DNA from: an uncultured Mycoplasmatota bacterium
Lineage (GTDB): Bacteria > Bacillota_I > Bacilli_A > RF39 > UBA660
Length of the DNA stretch: 13,178 bases
Reading direction: 5' to 3'
NCBI GenBank assembly: GCA_947296775.1
Contig: CAMYRF010000008.1
Coordinates: 1 to 13,178 of the forward strand
Shown: positions 1 to 6,581 of the stretch, piece by piece
How the letters are laid out: each line of letters starts with the position of its first letter
Numbering within the stretch: position 1 is the stretch's first letter
Position numbers and translations under genes: made by a program
Notes under the pieces: model-generated
The model's database searches: none
What the model saw: the letters and a program-made list of their open reading frames with translations, nothing else
Told to the model about the DNA's origin: nothing

Positions 1-233
1 GTGTATAGTGTACATCCAGTTAAATCGTGTGATTCTAGTATTTTTGCGGCGTTTCTAATGGCATTTATTTCGGCATGGGCGGTTGGGTCTTTACTTTCTA
101 TAACGGTATTATGACTGGTAGCGATGATTTTTCCATCTTTAATGATAGCGGCTCCAAAAGGTCCACCATTTTTAAAATTATTATCTTCATTTATTTTTAC
201 TTCGTTTATAGCTTCTAACATATATTTATTCAT
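1..233 (-). CDS. guaD: guanine deaminase-like nucleoside deaminase (N-terminal part, cut by left edge)
   Basis: This is the N-terminal 77 residues of a zinc-dependent cytidine-deaminase-fold enzyme; the rest lies beyond the left edge. It most likely deaminates guanine to xanthine in purine salvage in the cytoplasm. The visible GGPFGA segment (residues 23-28) and the DPTAHAEINAIR block (49-60) carry the first zinc ligand H53 and the proton-shuttling E55. The two zinc cysteines (PCxxC) would come just after the edge. GGPFGA favours GuaD over the tRNA deaminase TadA, which usually has an IPVGA-type sequence here, but another nucleoside deaminase is possible. The ATG at 231-233 is preceded by an AGGA ribosome site that overlaps the xerD stop codon, seven bases separate the two genes, and I see no promoter between them. 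It is therefore probably co-transcribed with xerD. Confidence 0.8.
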   Translation of the reverse strand, partial: MNKYMLEAINEVKINEDNNFKNGGPFGAAIIKDGKIIATSHNTVIESKDPTAHAEINAIRNAAKILESHDLTGCTLY

Positions 234-240
234 ATTATTC

Positions 241-1125
241 CTACTTTCCATGTGGGTGAAAATCTTTATAATTTTCTTTTAATTTTTCGTTGGTTATGTG
301 TGTATATATTTGAGTTGATGAGACGTCACTATGACCTAGTAATTCTTGGATGCTTCTTAAATCGGCTCCATGTTTTAATAAATGGGTTGCGAATGAATGT
401 CTTAGGGTATGTGGCGAAAATTCGGTTTTGATGCCTTGCTCTTTGGCTAATTTTTGTAATATTTTAAAGAATGCTTGTCTAGTCATTTTATCTCCTCTAC
501 TGCTTAAGAAAAGATAATTTGTTGGTTTATTTTTAATCATACCTGGTCTATGATATGTAATATATTCATTTAAGGCATTTACAGCATATTGCCCGAGTGG
601 GATTATTCTTTCTTTACTTCCCTTGCCAAATATTCTTACTAAGGCCATATTAAGGTCTATATCTGTAATTTGGAGGTTTATTAGTTCAGTTACTCTAAGA
701 CCGCTACTATACATGAGTTCTAACATTGCTTTATTTCTATGGCTGTAGTTGTCGGTTAGTTTGATATTTAAAAGGTTATCGACTTCTGTTTCGGTTAGAA
801 CTTTAGGCAAGGTTTTTTTTAGTTTGGGTTGAATTATATTTTCTAATGGGTTTTTAGTTATATATTTTTCGATCAGTAAAAATTTATAAAAACTTTTTAG
901 TGAACTTATATTTCTAGCAACACTTCTTGGGCTTTCTATTTTGTTTAAATTTTGAATATAGTCTTTTATATCTTTATTTGTTAATGATTTTAATTTTTTT
1001 TTGTTTTTAAAGTGATTTTCAAATTTGTTTAAATCGTTATTATATGAATTTATAGTATTTTGACTATATTTTTTTTCTAATAATAAGTAATTTTTAAAAT
1101 CCTCTATTTTTTGTTTATAATCCAT
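241..1125 (-). CDS. xerD: site-specific tyrosine recombinase XerD
   Basis: XerD works with XerC to resolve chromosome dimers at dif during division. The protein is 294 residues, the usual length. An N-terminal SAM-like core-binding domain (about 1-105) is followed by the catalytic domain. With ATG as residue 1, the catalytic residues are R144 (in SSGLRVTEL), K168 (in FGKGSKER), H239 and R242 (in PHTLRH), H265 (in LGHSD) and the nucleophile Y274 (in TQIYTH). The end, FHPHGK, resembles Bacillus XerD (RipX) rather than CodV/XerC. I chose the ATG at 1123-1125 because AGGTGA sits six bases upstream. An in-frame GTG at 1132-1134 would add three residues but lies inside that ribosome site. The stop is TAG. 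The gene is divergent from mscL and sits upstream of the guaD-like gene. Confidence 0.93.
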   Translation of the reverse strand: MDYKQKIEDFKNYLLLEKKYSQNTINSYNNDLNKFENHFKNKKKLKSLTNKDIKDYIQNLNKIESPRSVARNISSLKSFYKFLLIEKYITKNPLENIIQPKLKKTLPKVLTETEVDNLLNIKLTDNYSHRNKAMLELMYSSGLRVTELINLQITDIDLNMALVRIFGKGSKERIIPLGQYAVNALNEYITYHRPGMIKNKPTNYLFLSSRGDKMTRQAFFKILQKLAKEQGIKTEFSPHTLRHSFATHLLKHGADLRSIQELLGHSDVSSTQIYTHITNEKLKENYKDFHPHGK

Positions 1126-1142
1126 GTTTTTCACCTATTATT

Positions 1143-1171
1143 ATTTTAGCAAAAATATGTTTATTTTACAA
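1143..1171 (-). promoter_or_regulatory. xerD promoter, extended -10 type
   Basis: On the minus strand, a TG-C-TAAAAT extended -10 (1143-1151) lies 17 bases from a TTGTAA -35-like box (1166-1171). Transcription would start near 1137, leaving a leader of only about a dozen bases before the ATG. The -35 region lies inside the core promoter of the divergent mscL gene. Confidence 0.6.
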
Positions 1172-1175
1172 TGTA

Positions 1176-1184
1176 TGCTATAAT
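1176..1184 (+). promoter_or_regulatory. mscL promoter, extended -10
   Basis: TG-C-TATAAT is a perfect extended -10 with no good -35 at the usual distance. The predicted start near 1191 is right at the AAGGAGG ribosome site (1192-1198), so the leader would be very short. The same 11-base element TATGCTATAAT recurs upstream of holA. Confidence 0.65.
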
Positions 1185-1202
1185 GTGGATGAAGGAGGAT
1201 TT

Positions 1203-1583
1203 ATGGTTAAGGAATTTAAAGAGTTTATTTCTAGAGGAAATGTTATTGATTTGGCTGTCGGCGTTATTGTTGGTGGCGCTTTTGGGAAAATCGTTTCTTC
1301 TTTAGTTAATGATGTTTTGATGCCACTTATTGGTATTTGTTTAGGCGGGCTTGATTTTGGTGGACTTAGTTTAAAACTTGGTGATTCTAGTATTAATTAT
1401 GGAATGTTTATTCAAAATATTGTTGATTTTCTTATTATTGCTTTTTGTATTTTTATATTTATTAAACTTATTAATAAAATATCTAGACATGAAGATAAAA
1501 AAGAAGAAGAAAAAGTTAAAAGTGACGAAGTTATTTTACTTGAAGAAATTAGAGATTTACTTAAAAACGAAAAAAGCCGTTAA
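1203..1583 (+). CDS. mscL: large-conductance mechanosensitive channel MscL
   Basis: MscL is a homopentameric membrane pore that opens under membrane tension to release solutes after hypo-osmotic shock. The protein is 126 residues, a normal MscL length. It shows the amphipathic N-terminus (FKEFISRGN), the conserved first helix (about 13-45, with AVGVIVGGAFGKIVSSLVND), a periplasmic loop, a second helix (about 66-92) and a charged C-terminal bundle ending in LLEEIRDLLK. An in-frame GTG at 1185 would add six residues, but the ATG at 1203 has a strong AAGGAGG site four bases upstream and matches family N-termini, so I use it. The TAA stop lies inside the terminator hairpin. It is a single-gene unit, divergent from xerD. 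Confidence 0.95.
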   Translation: MVKEFKEFISRGNVIDLAVGVIVGGAFGKIVSSLVNDVLMPLIGICLGGLDFGGLSLKLGDSSINYGMFIQNIVDFLIIAFCIFIFIKLINKISRHEDKKEEEKVKSDEVILLEEIRDLLKNEKSR

Positions 1584-1600
1584 TATAACGGTTTTTATTT
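1572..1600 (+). terminator. mscL intrinsic terminator
   Basis: A hairpin with CCGTTA (1577-1582) pairing with TAACGG (1586-1591) around a three-base loop is extended by A-T and G-T pairs to 1572/1596. It is followed by a T-rich stretch. The mscL stop codon (1581-1583) is part of the stem and loop. Confidence 0.85.
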
Positions 1601-1618
1601 TAAGATATTTGTTAATAA

Positions 1619-1627
1619 TGGTATAAT
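1619..1627 (+). promoter_or_regulatory. rarA promoter, extended -10
   Basis: TG-G-TATAAT sits about 20 bases downstream of the mscL terminator. A weak TTAAGA at 1600-1605 is a possible -35 with a 16-base spacer. The predicted start near 1634 coincides with the GGTGAT ribosome site, so the leader is again minimal. Confidence 0.6.
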
Positions 1628-1643
1628 ATTGATGGTGATGTGT

Positions 1644-2843
1644 ATGAAACCTTTAGCGCATTTAAGTAGACCTGAAAAACTTTCTGATGTTATTGGACAA
1701 AAACATTTGATTGGTGAAAATAAGGTTTTAAGTAACTTGATAAATAATAAAAAAATTTTTTCGATGATTTTATATGGTCCTCCAGGTACTGGTAAAACTA
1801 CTTTAGCGTATGCGATGATTAATGAACTTGATTTACCTTTTGGATTTTTAAACGCGGTTATTAATAGTAAAAAAGATTTTGATGAGATGGTTACAAGGGC
1901 TAAAGTTGAGGATAATTTTATTTTGATTATGGATGAAATTCATCGTTTAAATAAGGATAAACAGGATTTACTTTTACCTTATTTAGAAAGTGGAATTATT
2001 ACTTTAATTGGGATGACTACAGCTAATCCATATCATTCTATTAATCCGGCTATTAGAAGTAGATGTCAATTATTTGAACTTAAACCGTTAAGTGAAGAGG
2101 ATATTTTAGAGGGTCTTCGCAAGAGTTTAGATTCTTTAGAGGGTATTGAAGTTACCGATGAAGCTCTTAATTATATTGCTTCTTTAGCTGGGGGAGATTT
2201 AAGATTTGCCTATAATTTACTTGAGGTGTCTTACTACTCTACTAGTGATTTTCAAGTTGATTTAGAAGTTATTAAAAGAATAAATAATAAACCTAATTTA
2301 TATATTGATAAAAATGAGGATGGTTATTATGATGTAATTAGTGCACTTCAAAAGTCAATACGTGGTAGTGATGTTAATGCGGCTTTGCATTATTTGGCTA
2401 GACTTATTGCGGCTGAAGATTTGGATATCATTTTTAGAAGATTAAGCGTGATTGCTTATGAGGATCTTGGACTTGCTAATCCGACTATTGGACCTAGATT
2501 AAATGCTTGTATTGCAGCTTGTGAAAGGCTTGGTCTTCCTGAGGCTAGAATTCCTTTGGGAGAAATTGTTGTTGAAATGGCTTTATCACCTAAATCTAAT
2601 AGTGCTTATGAAGCGATTAATGCGGCTTTAAATGATGTTTATAAGGGTAATGTTGGTAAAGTTCCTGGTCATTTGAAAACTAACTCTAAGGATTATAAAT
2701 ATCCTCACAGTTATAAAGGAAGTTATGTTAAACAACAATATTTGCCTGATGAATTAGTTGGTAAAAAATATTATGTACCTAAAACTACTAGTAAGTATGA
2801 AATTTCGATTAAACAAATTTATGACAAAATACAAAATAAATAG
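1644..2843 (+). CDS. rarA: replication-associated recombination ATPase RarA (MgsA)
   Basis: RarA is a AAA+ ATPase of the clamp-loader clade that acts at stalled replication forks and interacts with single-stranded-DNA-binding protein. The protein is 399 residues. It shows Walker A GPPGTGKT (45-52), Walker B LIMDEIH (94-100), a sensor-1 region around TTANP (125-129) and an arginine-finger region (IRSRC, 137-141). The C-terminal tetramerisation and helical domain contains the family blocks RRLSVIAYEDLGLANP and KSNSAYEAI. Earlier in-frame starts exist (TTG 1629, ATG 1632), but the ATG at 1644 has a well-spaced GGTGAT site and gives the family start MKPLA. The stop is TAG. The gene converges on holA across a shared terminator. 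Confidence 0.95.
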   Translation: MKPLAHLSRPEKLSDVIGQKHLIGENKVLSNLINNKKIFSMILYGPPGTGKTTLAYAMINELDLPFGFLNAVINSKKDFDEMVTRAKVEDNFILIMDEIHRLNKDKQDLLLPYLESGIITLIGMTTANPYHSINPAIRSRCQLFELKPLSEEDILEGLRKSLDSLEGIEVTDEALNYIASLAGGDLRFAYNLLEVSYYSTSDFQVDLEVIKRINNKPNLYIDKNEDGYYDVISALQKSIRGSDVNAALHYLARLIAAEDLDIIFRRLSVIAYEDLGLANPTIGPRLNACIAACERLGLPEARIPLGEIVVEMALSPKSNSAYEAINAALNDVYKGNVGKVPGHLKTNSKDYKYPHSYKGSYVKQQYLPDELVGKKYYVPKTTSKYEISIKQIYDKIQNK

Positions 2844-2860
2844 GGTTTCCCCTATTTTTT
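2838..2860. terminator. bidirectional terminator between rarA and holA
   Basis: AAATAGGG (2838-2845) pairs with CCCTATTT (2850-2857) around a four-base loop, followed by a T run on the plus strand; the minus-strand side is also T-rich. The stop codons of both convergent genes lie in the stem: rarA TAG at 2841-2843 and holA TAG at 2852-2854. Confidence 0.85.
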
Positions 2861-3772
2861 TAGTATAAAAAGTTCTAACGCTAGATTTTTATCAGCTTTA
2901 CCAGTTTTTATATTGATATCGATATCTGCTAAATCGGAAAGATATTGTAATAATAAATCCGAACTATATTTTCTACCATTTTGAATGGCTAGTTTTACTC
3001 TATATGGATGAATTTTTAAGGTACTTGCGATATCTTTTTCTGATAATCCTTTTTTTAGTAGTTCTTTGGCTTGATACATGATTCTAAATTGATTTGAAAG
3101 CATGATTATTATTTTTATTGGTTCTTCATTCATTTTGATCATTTCATGATATATTTCTAGAGCTTCGCTTTTATTATTTTTTACTATATAATCTAGTAAT
3201 TTAAAAATATCGGTATCTATTTTTTTTGTAGTTACGTTTAATATATCTTCTTTGGTTATTGTATTATTTTCTTTATATAGTTTTAATTTTTCTATTTCGT
3301 TTTCTAGGATTAATGAGTTATCTCCTACTCTATTTACAAATAAGTTGATTAGATTACTATCTATTTGATAGTCTTTTAGTCCTGATTTGATTATTTGAAC
3401 TGGGTTTGCGTTTTCGTTAAAATTTTTTACTGTCCCGTTTTTCTTTAACAATTTGGTTATTTTTTTTCTTTCGTCTATTTTTTCTTGGTTAATGATAAAA
3501 ATTAAGGTTGTGTCTGGGTTTGGATTGTTTAGGTATTCTTCGATTATTTCACTATCTTTACTTGTTGATGCAGTAAACATATTAGCGTTTTCGCATATTA
3601 CAAGTTTTTTTTCACTGAATAGTGATAATGTCATACAGTCGTTTATAATGTTTTCGATATTTTCATTTTCTAAATCAAATTTACTGATATTTATATTTTC
3701 GAAGTTTTTTGATATTTTTTTTATTTCATTTTGAATTAAATGATTTTTAGTACCATATAATAGATATATCAT
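2852..3772 (-). CDS. holA: DNA polymerase III delta subunit HolA
   Basis: The delta subunit is the wrench of the clamp loader that opens the sliding clamp. It has a AAA+ fold but does not hydrolyse ATP. The protein is 306 residues, somewhat shorter than the 340-350 usual for the family. The N-terminus IYLLYGTKNHLIQNEI matches the YLLYGED-type start and lacks a Walker A lysine, as expected. The C-terminal collar ends INIKTGKADKNLALELFILKK, which matches the family's IKTG-LELLLLK ending. The ATG at 3770-3772 has an AGGTGAT ribosome site. The gene is a single unit between a divergent promoter and a convergent terminator, not linked to comE genes as in Bacillus. Confidence 0.9.
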   Translation of the reverse strand: MIYLLYGTKNHLIQNEIKKISKNFENINISKFDLENENIENIINDCMTLSLFSEKKLVICENANMFTASTSKDSEIIEEYLNNPNPDTTLIFIINQEKIDERKKITKLLKKNGTVKNFNENANPVQIIKSGLKDYQIDSNLINLFVNRVGDNSLILENEIEKLKLYKENNTITKEDILNVTTKKIDTDIFKLLDYIVKNNKSEALEIYHEMIKMNEEPIKIIIMLSNQFRIMYQAKELLKKGLSEKDIASTLKIHPYRVKLAIQNGRKYSSDLLLQYLSDLADIDINIKTGKADKNLALELFILKK

Positions 3773-3787
3773 TGTATCACCTATATA

Positions 3788-3798
3788 ATTATAGCATA
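3788..3798 (-). promoter_or_regulatory. holA promoter, extended -10
   Basis: The minus strand reads TATGCTATAAT, identical over 11 bases to the mscL promoter core. There is no clear -35. Transcription would start near 3781, about ten bases before the start codon. Confidence 0.6.
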
Positions 3799-3829
3799 TT
3801 TTGGCTAGAATTTGTATATTTGGCGAAAA
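3796..3829 (+). repeat. direct repeat between divergent promoters
   Basis: ATATTTTGGCTAGAA (3796-3810) and ATATTTGGCGAAAA (3816-3829) are imperfect direct repeats with starts 20 bases apart. They lie between the -10 boxes of holA and of the gene at 3888. They could be operator sites for a regulator, or chance in AT-rich DNA. Confidence 0.35.
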
Positions 3830-3840
3830 TGTGGTAAAAT
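3812..3840 (+). promoter_or_regulatory. promoter of the 167-residue protein gene
   Basis: TG-G-TAAAAT extended -10 (3832-3840) with TTGTAT as -35 (3812-3817) and a 17-base spacer. The predicted start is near 3847, at the foot of the leader hairpin. Confidence 0.55.
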
Positions 3841-3845
3841 ATAGG

Positions 3846-3870
3846 GACTTTATTGGAATTTTATAAAGTT
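3846..3870 (+). other. 5'-leader hairpin before the gene at 3888
   Basis: ACTTTAT (3847-3853) is perfectly complementary to ATAAAGT (3863-3869) with a nine-base loop, and a G-T pair extends it outward. It would fold at the very 5' end of the predicted transcript and leaves the ribosome site at 3875-3882 free. A role in mRNA stability or as a palindromic protein site is a guess. Confidence 0.35.
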
Positions 3871-3887
3871 AAAGAAAGGTGAATTTT

Positions 3888-4391
3888 ATGGAAGGGAAAA
3901 TATATAATACGAAGGATTTAAAATTTGCAGAATTTAAATACGAATATAGATTTAATTATTATGATAGTTGTGGAGAAAATTATGTAGTGGTTAATGGTCA
4001 AAGAAATGGTCTACTTTATTCTGACAATGGAACTTTAATTGATTTAATTAGCGGAATTGAAGTAAAACCAGAAAACATTATTTCTGAAGTGCCTATTGCT
4101 TCTATTGAGGTAGATCTTTCATTAGATAAAATTTTAAATATTTTTAATAGTGTTGAACATTATAATAATTATAGAGCAATTGAGCTTAGAGGCGAACGTA
4201 GTTTGCGTACTGGTGATTTATTTAGCTGTGTTCCTGCAAGTGTTATGTTTAAAGCTAGCAAAATTAAATACGGGCTTCGTGATGAATTTGCAACAAGAGC
4301 AATGATTGCTGATGAAACAAAAGGTAAAGAACCTAGATGTGAGCTTGATAAAATGACATCTAAGGTTAAAAAATTCTTTAAAAGAAAATAA
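3888..4391 (+). CDS. unrecognised 167-residue cytoplasmic protein
   Basis: I do not recognise a family. There is no signal peptide or membrane segment. The first 75 residues look strand-rich and mixed in charge (EFKYEYRFNY, YVVVNGQRNGLLYSDNG), then a helical part follows (about 78-110). The C-terminus is strongly basic (KMTSKVKKFFKRK). Cysteines are at 28, 114 and 151 with no metal-binding spacing. The ATG at 3888 has AAAGGTGA upstream; an in-frame GTG at 3879 lies inside that site and is unlikely. Codon use looks like that of the neighbours, so nothing suggests recent transfer. It has its own promoter and leader hairpin and a strong terminator, so it is transcribed alone. A nucleic-acid-binding role is possible from the basic tail but not shown. 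Confidence 0.75.
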   Translation: MEGKIYNTKDLKFAEFKYEYRFNYYDSCGENYVVVNGQRNGLLYSDNGTLIDLISGIEVKPENIISEVPIASIEVDLSLDKILNIFNSVEHYNNYRAIELRGERSLRTGDLFSCVPASVMFKASKIKYGLRDEFATRAMIADETKGKEPRCELDKMTSKVKKFFKRK

Positions 4392-4399
4392 ATATATTA

Positions 4400-4432
4400 A
4401 AAACTTTGGAATTTCCAAAGTTTTATTTTTTG
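4400..4432. terminator. bidirectional terminator between the 167-residue gene and the histidine kinase gene
   Basis: AAAACTTTGG (4400-4409) pairs perfectly with CCAAAGTTTT (4415-4424) around a five-base loop, with a T run after it on the plus strand and AT-rich sequence on the other side. The kinase TAA stop (4423-4425) overlaps the stem. Confidence 0.85.
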
Positions 4433-5859
4433 CTTAGTTCAAAATAGAATGTTGTACCTTTTTTTGAACTTGTTATACCGTATTTGCAATTATGGTTTAT
4501 AAGAATGTTTTTGACTATTGAAAGGCCTAGACCTGTACCATATTCGTTTCTTTTGTGTTTTTTCTTATTGTGATAATATTTATCCCAAATTAATTTTGTT
4601 TCTTCTTTTGGGATGCCTTTACCACTATCTTTTATGCTGATTAAATAAGAGTTTTGCTTTTCTTCGATAATTATTGTAACGTTTTTGTCTTTGCCAGTAT
4701 AATTAATTGCGTTATTGATTAGATTGTAAATTACTTGATAAATTCTTTTTTTGTCTGCTGTTACAATAGCCTCTTTTGGATGTTTGAAAATGAAGTTATA
4801 CCCTTCTTGTTCGGTTAAAATATTGAATTTTTTTATTATTTCTTGGGTTACTTTTACAATATCGAACTGTTTTATATCTAGGAAGTTTCCTTTTTCTTCT
4901 AATGATGATAAATCTAGTAGATCATTAACTAAAATGTTTAATCTATCGGTTTCAGTGATAATTGTATTTAGGTGTTCTTCTCTTTTATCTTTATTTTTAT
5001 AACTTAAATCTCTAACCATTTCAGCATAAGCTTTGATCATGGTAAGTGGTGTTTTTAAATCGTGTGAAACATTGGCGATTAAATCACGTTTTAATTCATC
5101 CATTTTGACTAATTCGTTTTTTGCTTGGTTTAACGTTTCGGCTAGTTCGTGAATTTCGTAAATATCTATATTGGTATTGAAGTCTATGTCGTAGTTTCCT
5201 TCTCCCATTTGTTTTGCTTTAGTTGATATTTGGGTGATTGGCTTTGATATTTTTTTTGAGATGAAATAACCAATTATTAGGGCTAGAATAAGGGTAACTA
5301 TGGTCACATATATCATTTGACTTTTAAGAATGTTTACTGTACCGTCTATTGGCTGAAGTGAGGCGTTTAGAAATGCGTATGTTGAATTATCTAATTTTAA
5401 AGCATATATTAAGGTATCGTTTTTGAATTGATTATTTATTAATTTATATTTTTTATGATTTATATTACTATTTATGAAGTCTTTTTTTACTTCAAAATTG
5501 GTATTTCCAAATTCCATACAACCTTGATTGAAATATTTGGCTTCATAATTATCTTTGCCGTATATTTCAATGCATACATTGTTATTGATGGCTATTTGTG
5601 ATAGCGAACTTAAATCGTTTTGGCTAAAGTCTTTTTGTAATTCTTTAACGGCTGTATTTAGCTCGTTTATTTTGTAGTTTTTGTAGTATGTATTTAAAAA
5701 TACTACTTCTATTATCCATATAAATGCGAGTATTAGTACAGAAAATAAGATTAAGAAAAACCAAATTTTGGTATTTAGGCTATTTCTTTTTATTTTTCTT
5801 TTTAGAAAATTTGTAACGGTTGTGTAAGTGCTTTTTATTTTACTACTTAATTGTGACAA
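4423..5859 (-). CDS. membrane sensor histidine kinase of a two-component system
   Basis: The 478-residue protein has membrane helices at about 32-54 and 181-202 flanking a roughly 125-residue extracytoplasmic sensor region. A HAMP domain (about 200-255) and the dimerisation domain with phospho-acceptor H266 (NVSHDLKTPL) follow. The catalytic ATPase domain shows an N box (NLINNAINYT, 379-388), G1 DSGKGIP (411-417) and G2 GTGLGLS (441-447). It should phosphorylate the response regulator encoded immediately upstream. The start is a TTG at 5857-5859, overlapping the regulator gene by 17 bases; no ATG follows before the first helix, and AGGGGAG and TAGG lie upstream, so a coupled TTG start fits best. 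The architecture is of the PhoR/ResE/VanS type. The signal cannot be told from sequence, but the neighbouring uppP and deacetylase suggest the envelope. Confidence 0.93.
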   Translation of the reverse strand: MSQLSSKIKSTYTTVTNFLKRKIKRNSLNTKIWFFLILFSVLILAFIWIIEVVFLNTYYKNYKINELNTAVKELQKDFSQNDLSSLSQIAINNNVCIEIYGKDNYEAKYFNQGCMEFGNTNFEVKKDFINSNINHKKYKLINNQFKNDTLIYALKLDNSTYAFLNASLQPIDGTVNILKSQMIYVTIVTLILALIIGYFISKKISKPITQISTKAKQMGEGNYDIDFNTNIDIYEIHELAETLNQAKNELVKMDELKRDLIANVSHDLKTPLTMIKAYAEMVRDLSYKNKDKREEHLNTIITETDRLNILVNDLLDLSSLEEKGNFLDIKQFDIVKVTQEIIKKFNILTEQEGYNFIFKHPKEAIVTADKKRIYQVIYNLINNAINYTGKDKNVTIIIEEKQNSYLISIKDSGKGIPKEETKLIWDKYYHNKKKHKRNEYGTGLGLSIVKNILINHNCKYGITSSKKGTTFYFELSKK

Positions 5860-6508
5860 ATTTATAACCTACTCCCCTAACGGTAACTATTAAATCTCTA
5901 TATTTTCCTAAGTTGTTTCTTAGCATTTTTATATGGGTATCTACTGTTCTGTCATCACCGTAAAAATCATAACCCCATAGGTTACTTAATAGTTGTTCTC
6001 TAGATAAAGCAATATTTTCGTTTTTTATGAAATAGCATAATAATTCATATTCTTTTGGCGTTAGTTTTAGTTCTTTGCTATTTATATATACACTGTGGGC
6101 GTTATAATCAATTTTTAAGTCTTTATATATGAAATTATCATTATTGCCTTTACCGCTTCTTTTTAAAATTGCTTTTATTCTAGCGATTAGTTCTTTTGGA
6201 CTAAAAGGTTTTGTTAGATAGTCATCGGTTCCTAAATCGAAACCTATTAATTTATCGTATTCTTCGTTTCTGGCTGATAGAATTATAACGGGAATGTTTT
6301 TAATTTTTTTCATTTCTTTTAAGAACGTTAAACCATCCATTTTAGGCATCATAACATCTAATACGACTAAATCTATATTTTCTTTTTCAATTATTTCTAA
6401 GGCTTCTTTTCCATTTTCGGCTTCCTCTGTTTCAAAACTTTCGTTTAGGGCGTATTCTCTAATAACGTCTCTAATTAGTTTTTCGTCATCGACAATGAGA
6501 ATCTTCAT
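5843..6508 (-). CDS. OmpR/PhoB-family response regulator
   Basis: The 221-residue DNA-binding regulator is paired with the overlapping histidine kinase. The receiver domain (1-115) has the acidic pocket D7/D8, phospho-acceptor D51 (VVLDVMMP), S78 and K100 (TKPF). The C-terminal winged-helix domain (about 125-219) contains LTPKEYELL, the RTVDTHIKMLRNNL recognition-helix region and the family ending VRGVGYKF. The ATG at 6506-6508 has an AAGGTGAT site. The stop is TAG, inside the kinase gene. It is the first gene of the two-gene operon, and own-promoter autoregulation is common for such pairs but not shown here. Confidence 0.94.
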   Translation of the reverse strand: MKILIVDDEKLIRDVIREYALNESFETEEAENGKEALEIIEKENIDLVVLDVMMPKMDGLTFLKEMKKIKNIPVIILSARNEEYDKLIGFDLGTDDYLTKPFSPKELIARIKAILKRSGKGNNDNFIYKDLKIDYNAHSVYINSKELKLTPKEYELLCYFIKNENIALSREQLLSNLWGYDFYGDDRTVDTHIKMLRNNLGKYRDLIVTVRGVGYKFVTIK

Positions 6509-6528
6509 GTTATCACCTTCCTAAGTTA

Positions 6529-6534
6529 ATTATA
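6529..6534 (-). promoter_or_regulatory. probable -10 of the two-component operon
   Basis: TATAAT on the minus strand lies 20 bases upstream of the regulator start codon, with no good -35 (only TTCACC at a 20-base spacing). A weak match to sigma-A would suit an activated promoter, but that is inference. Confidence 0.45.
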
Positions 6535-6558
6535 CTACTAAAATATGTTTTTTTGGTG

Positions 6559-6581
6559 AAAAAAAAGACCATTTAGTCTTA
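6559..6581 (-). terminator. uppP intrinsic terminator
   Basis: On the minus strand AAGAC pairs with GTCTT, extended inward by a G-U pair, with a four-base loop and a run of eight T. The uppP TAA stop is at the foot of the stem. It separates uppP from the two-component operon. Confidence 0.75.

Noticed and set aside
241..1125. xerD as an integrase of a mobile element
   Set aside because: Length, the N-terminus and the FHPHGK ending match chromosomal XerD, and no attachment repeats or cargo genes are nearby.
1378..1626. Plus-strand open frame overlapping the end of mscL
   Set aside because: It is in another frame of mscL, passes through the mscL terminator and has no start signals.
3453..3734. 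Plus-strand open frame rich in F, S and I inside holA
   Set aside because: It is the antisense shadow of an AT-rich lysine-, asparagine- and isoleucine-rich gene; hydrophobic composition is expected from the complement, and there is no ribosome site.
4218..4418. Minus-strand open frame with several cysteines opposite the 167-residue gene
   Set aside because: Its cysteines have no metal-motif spacing, it crosses the bidirectional terminator, and no promoter or ribosome site precedes it.
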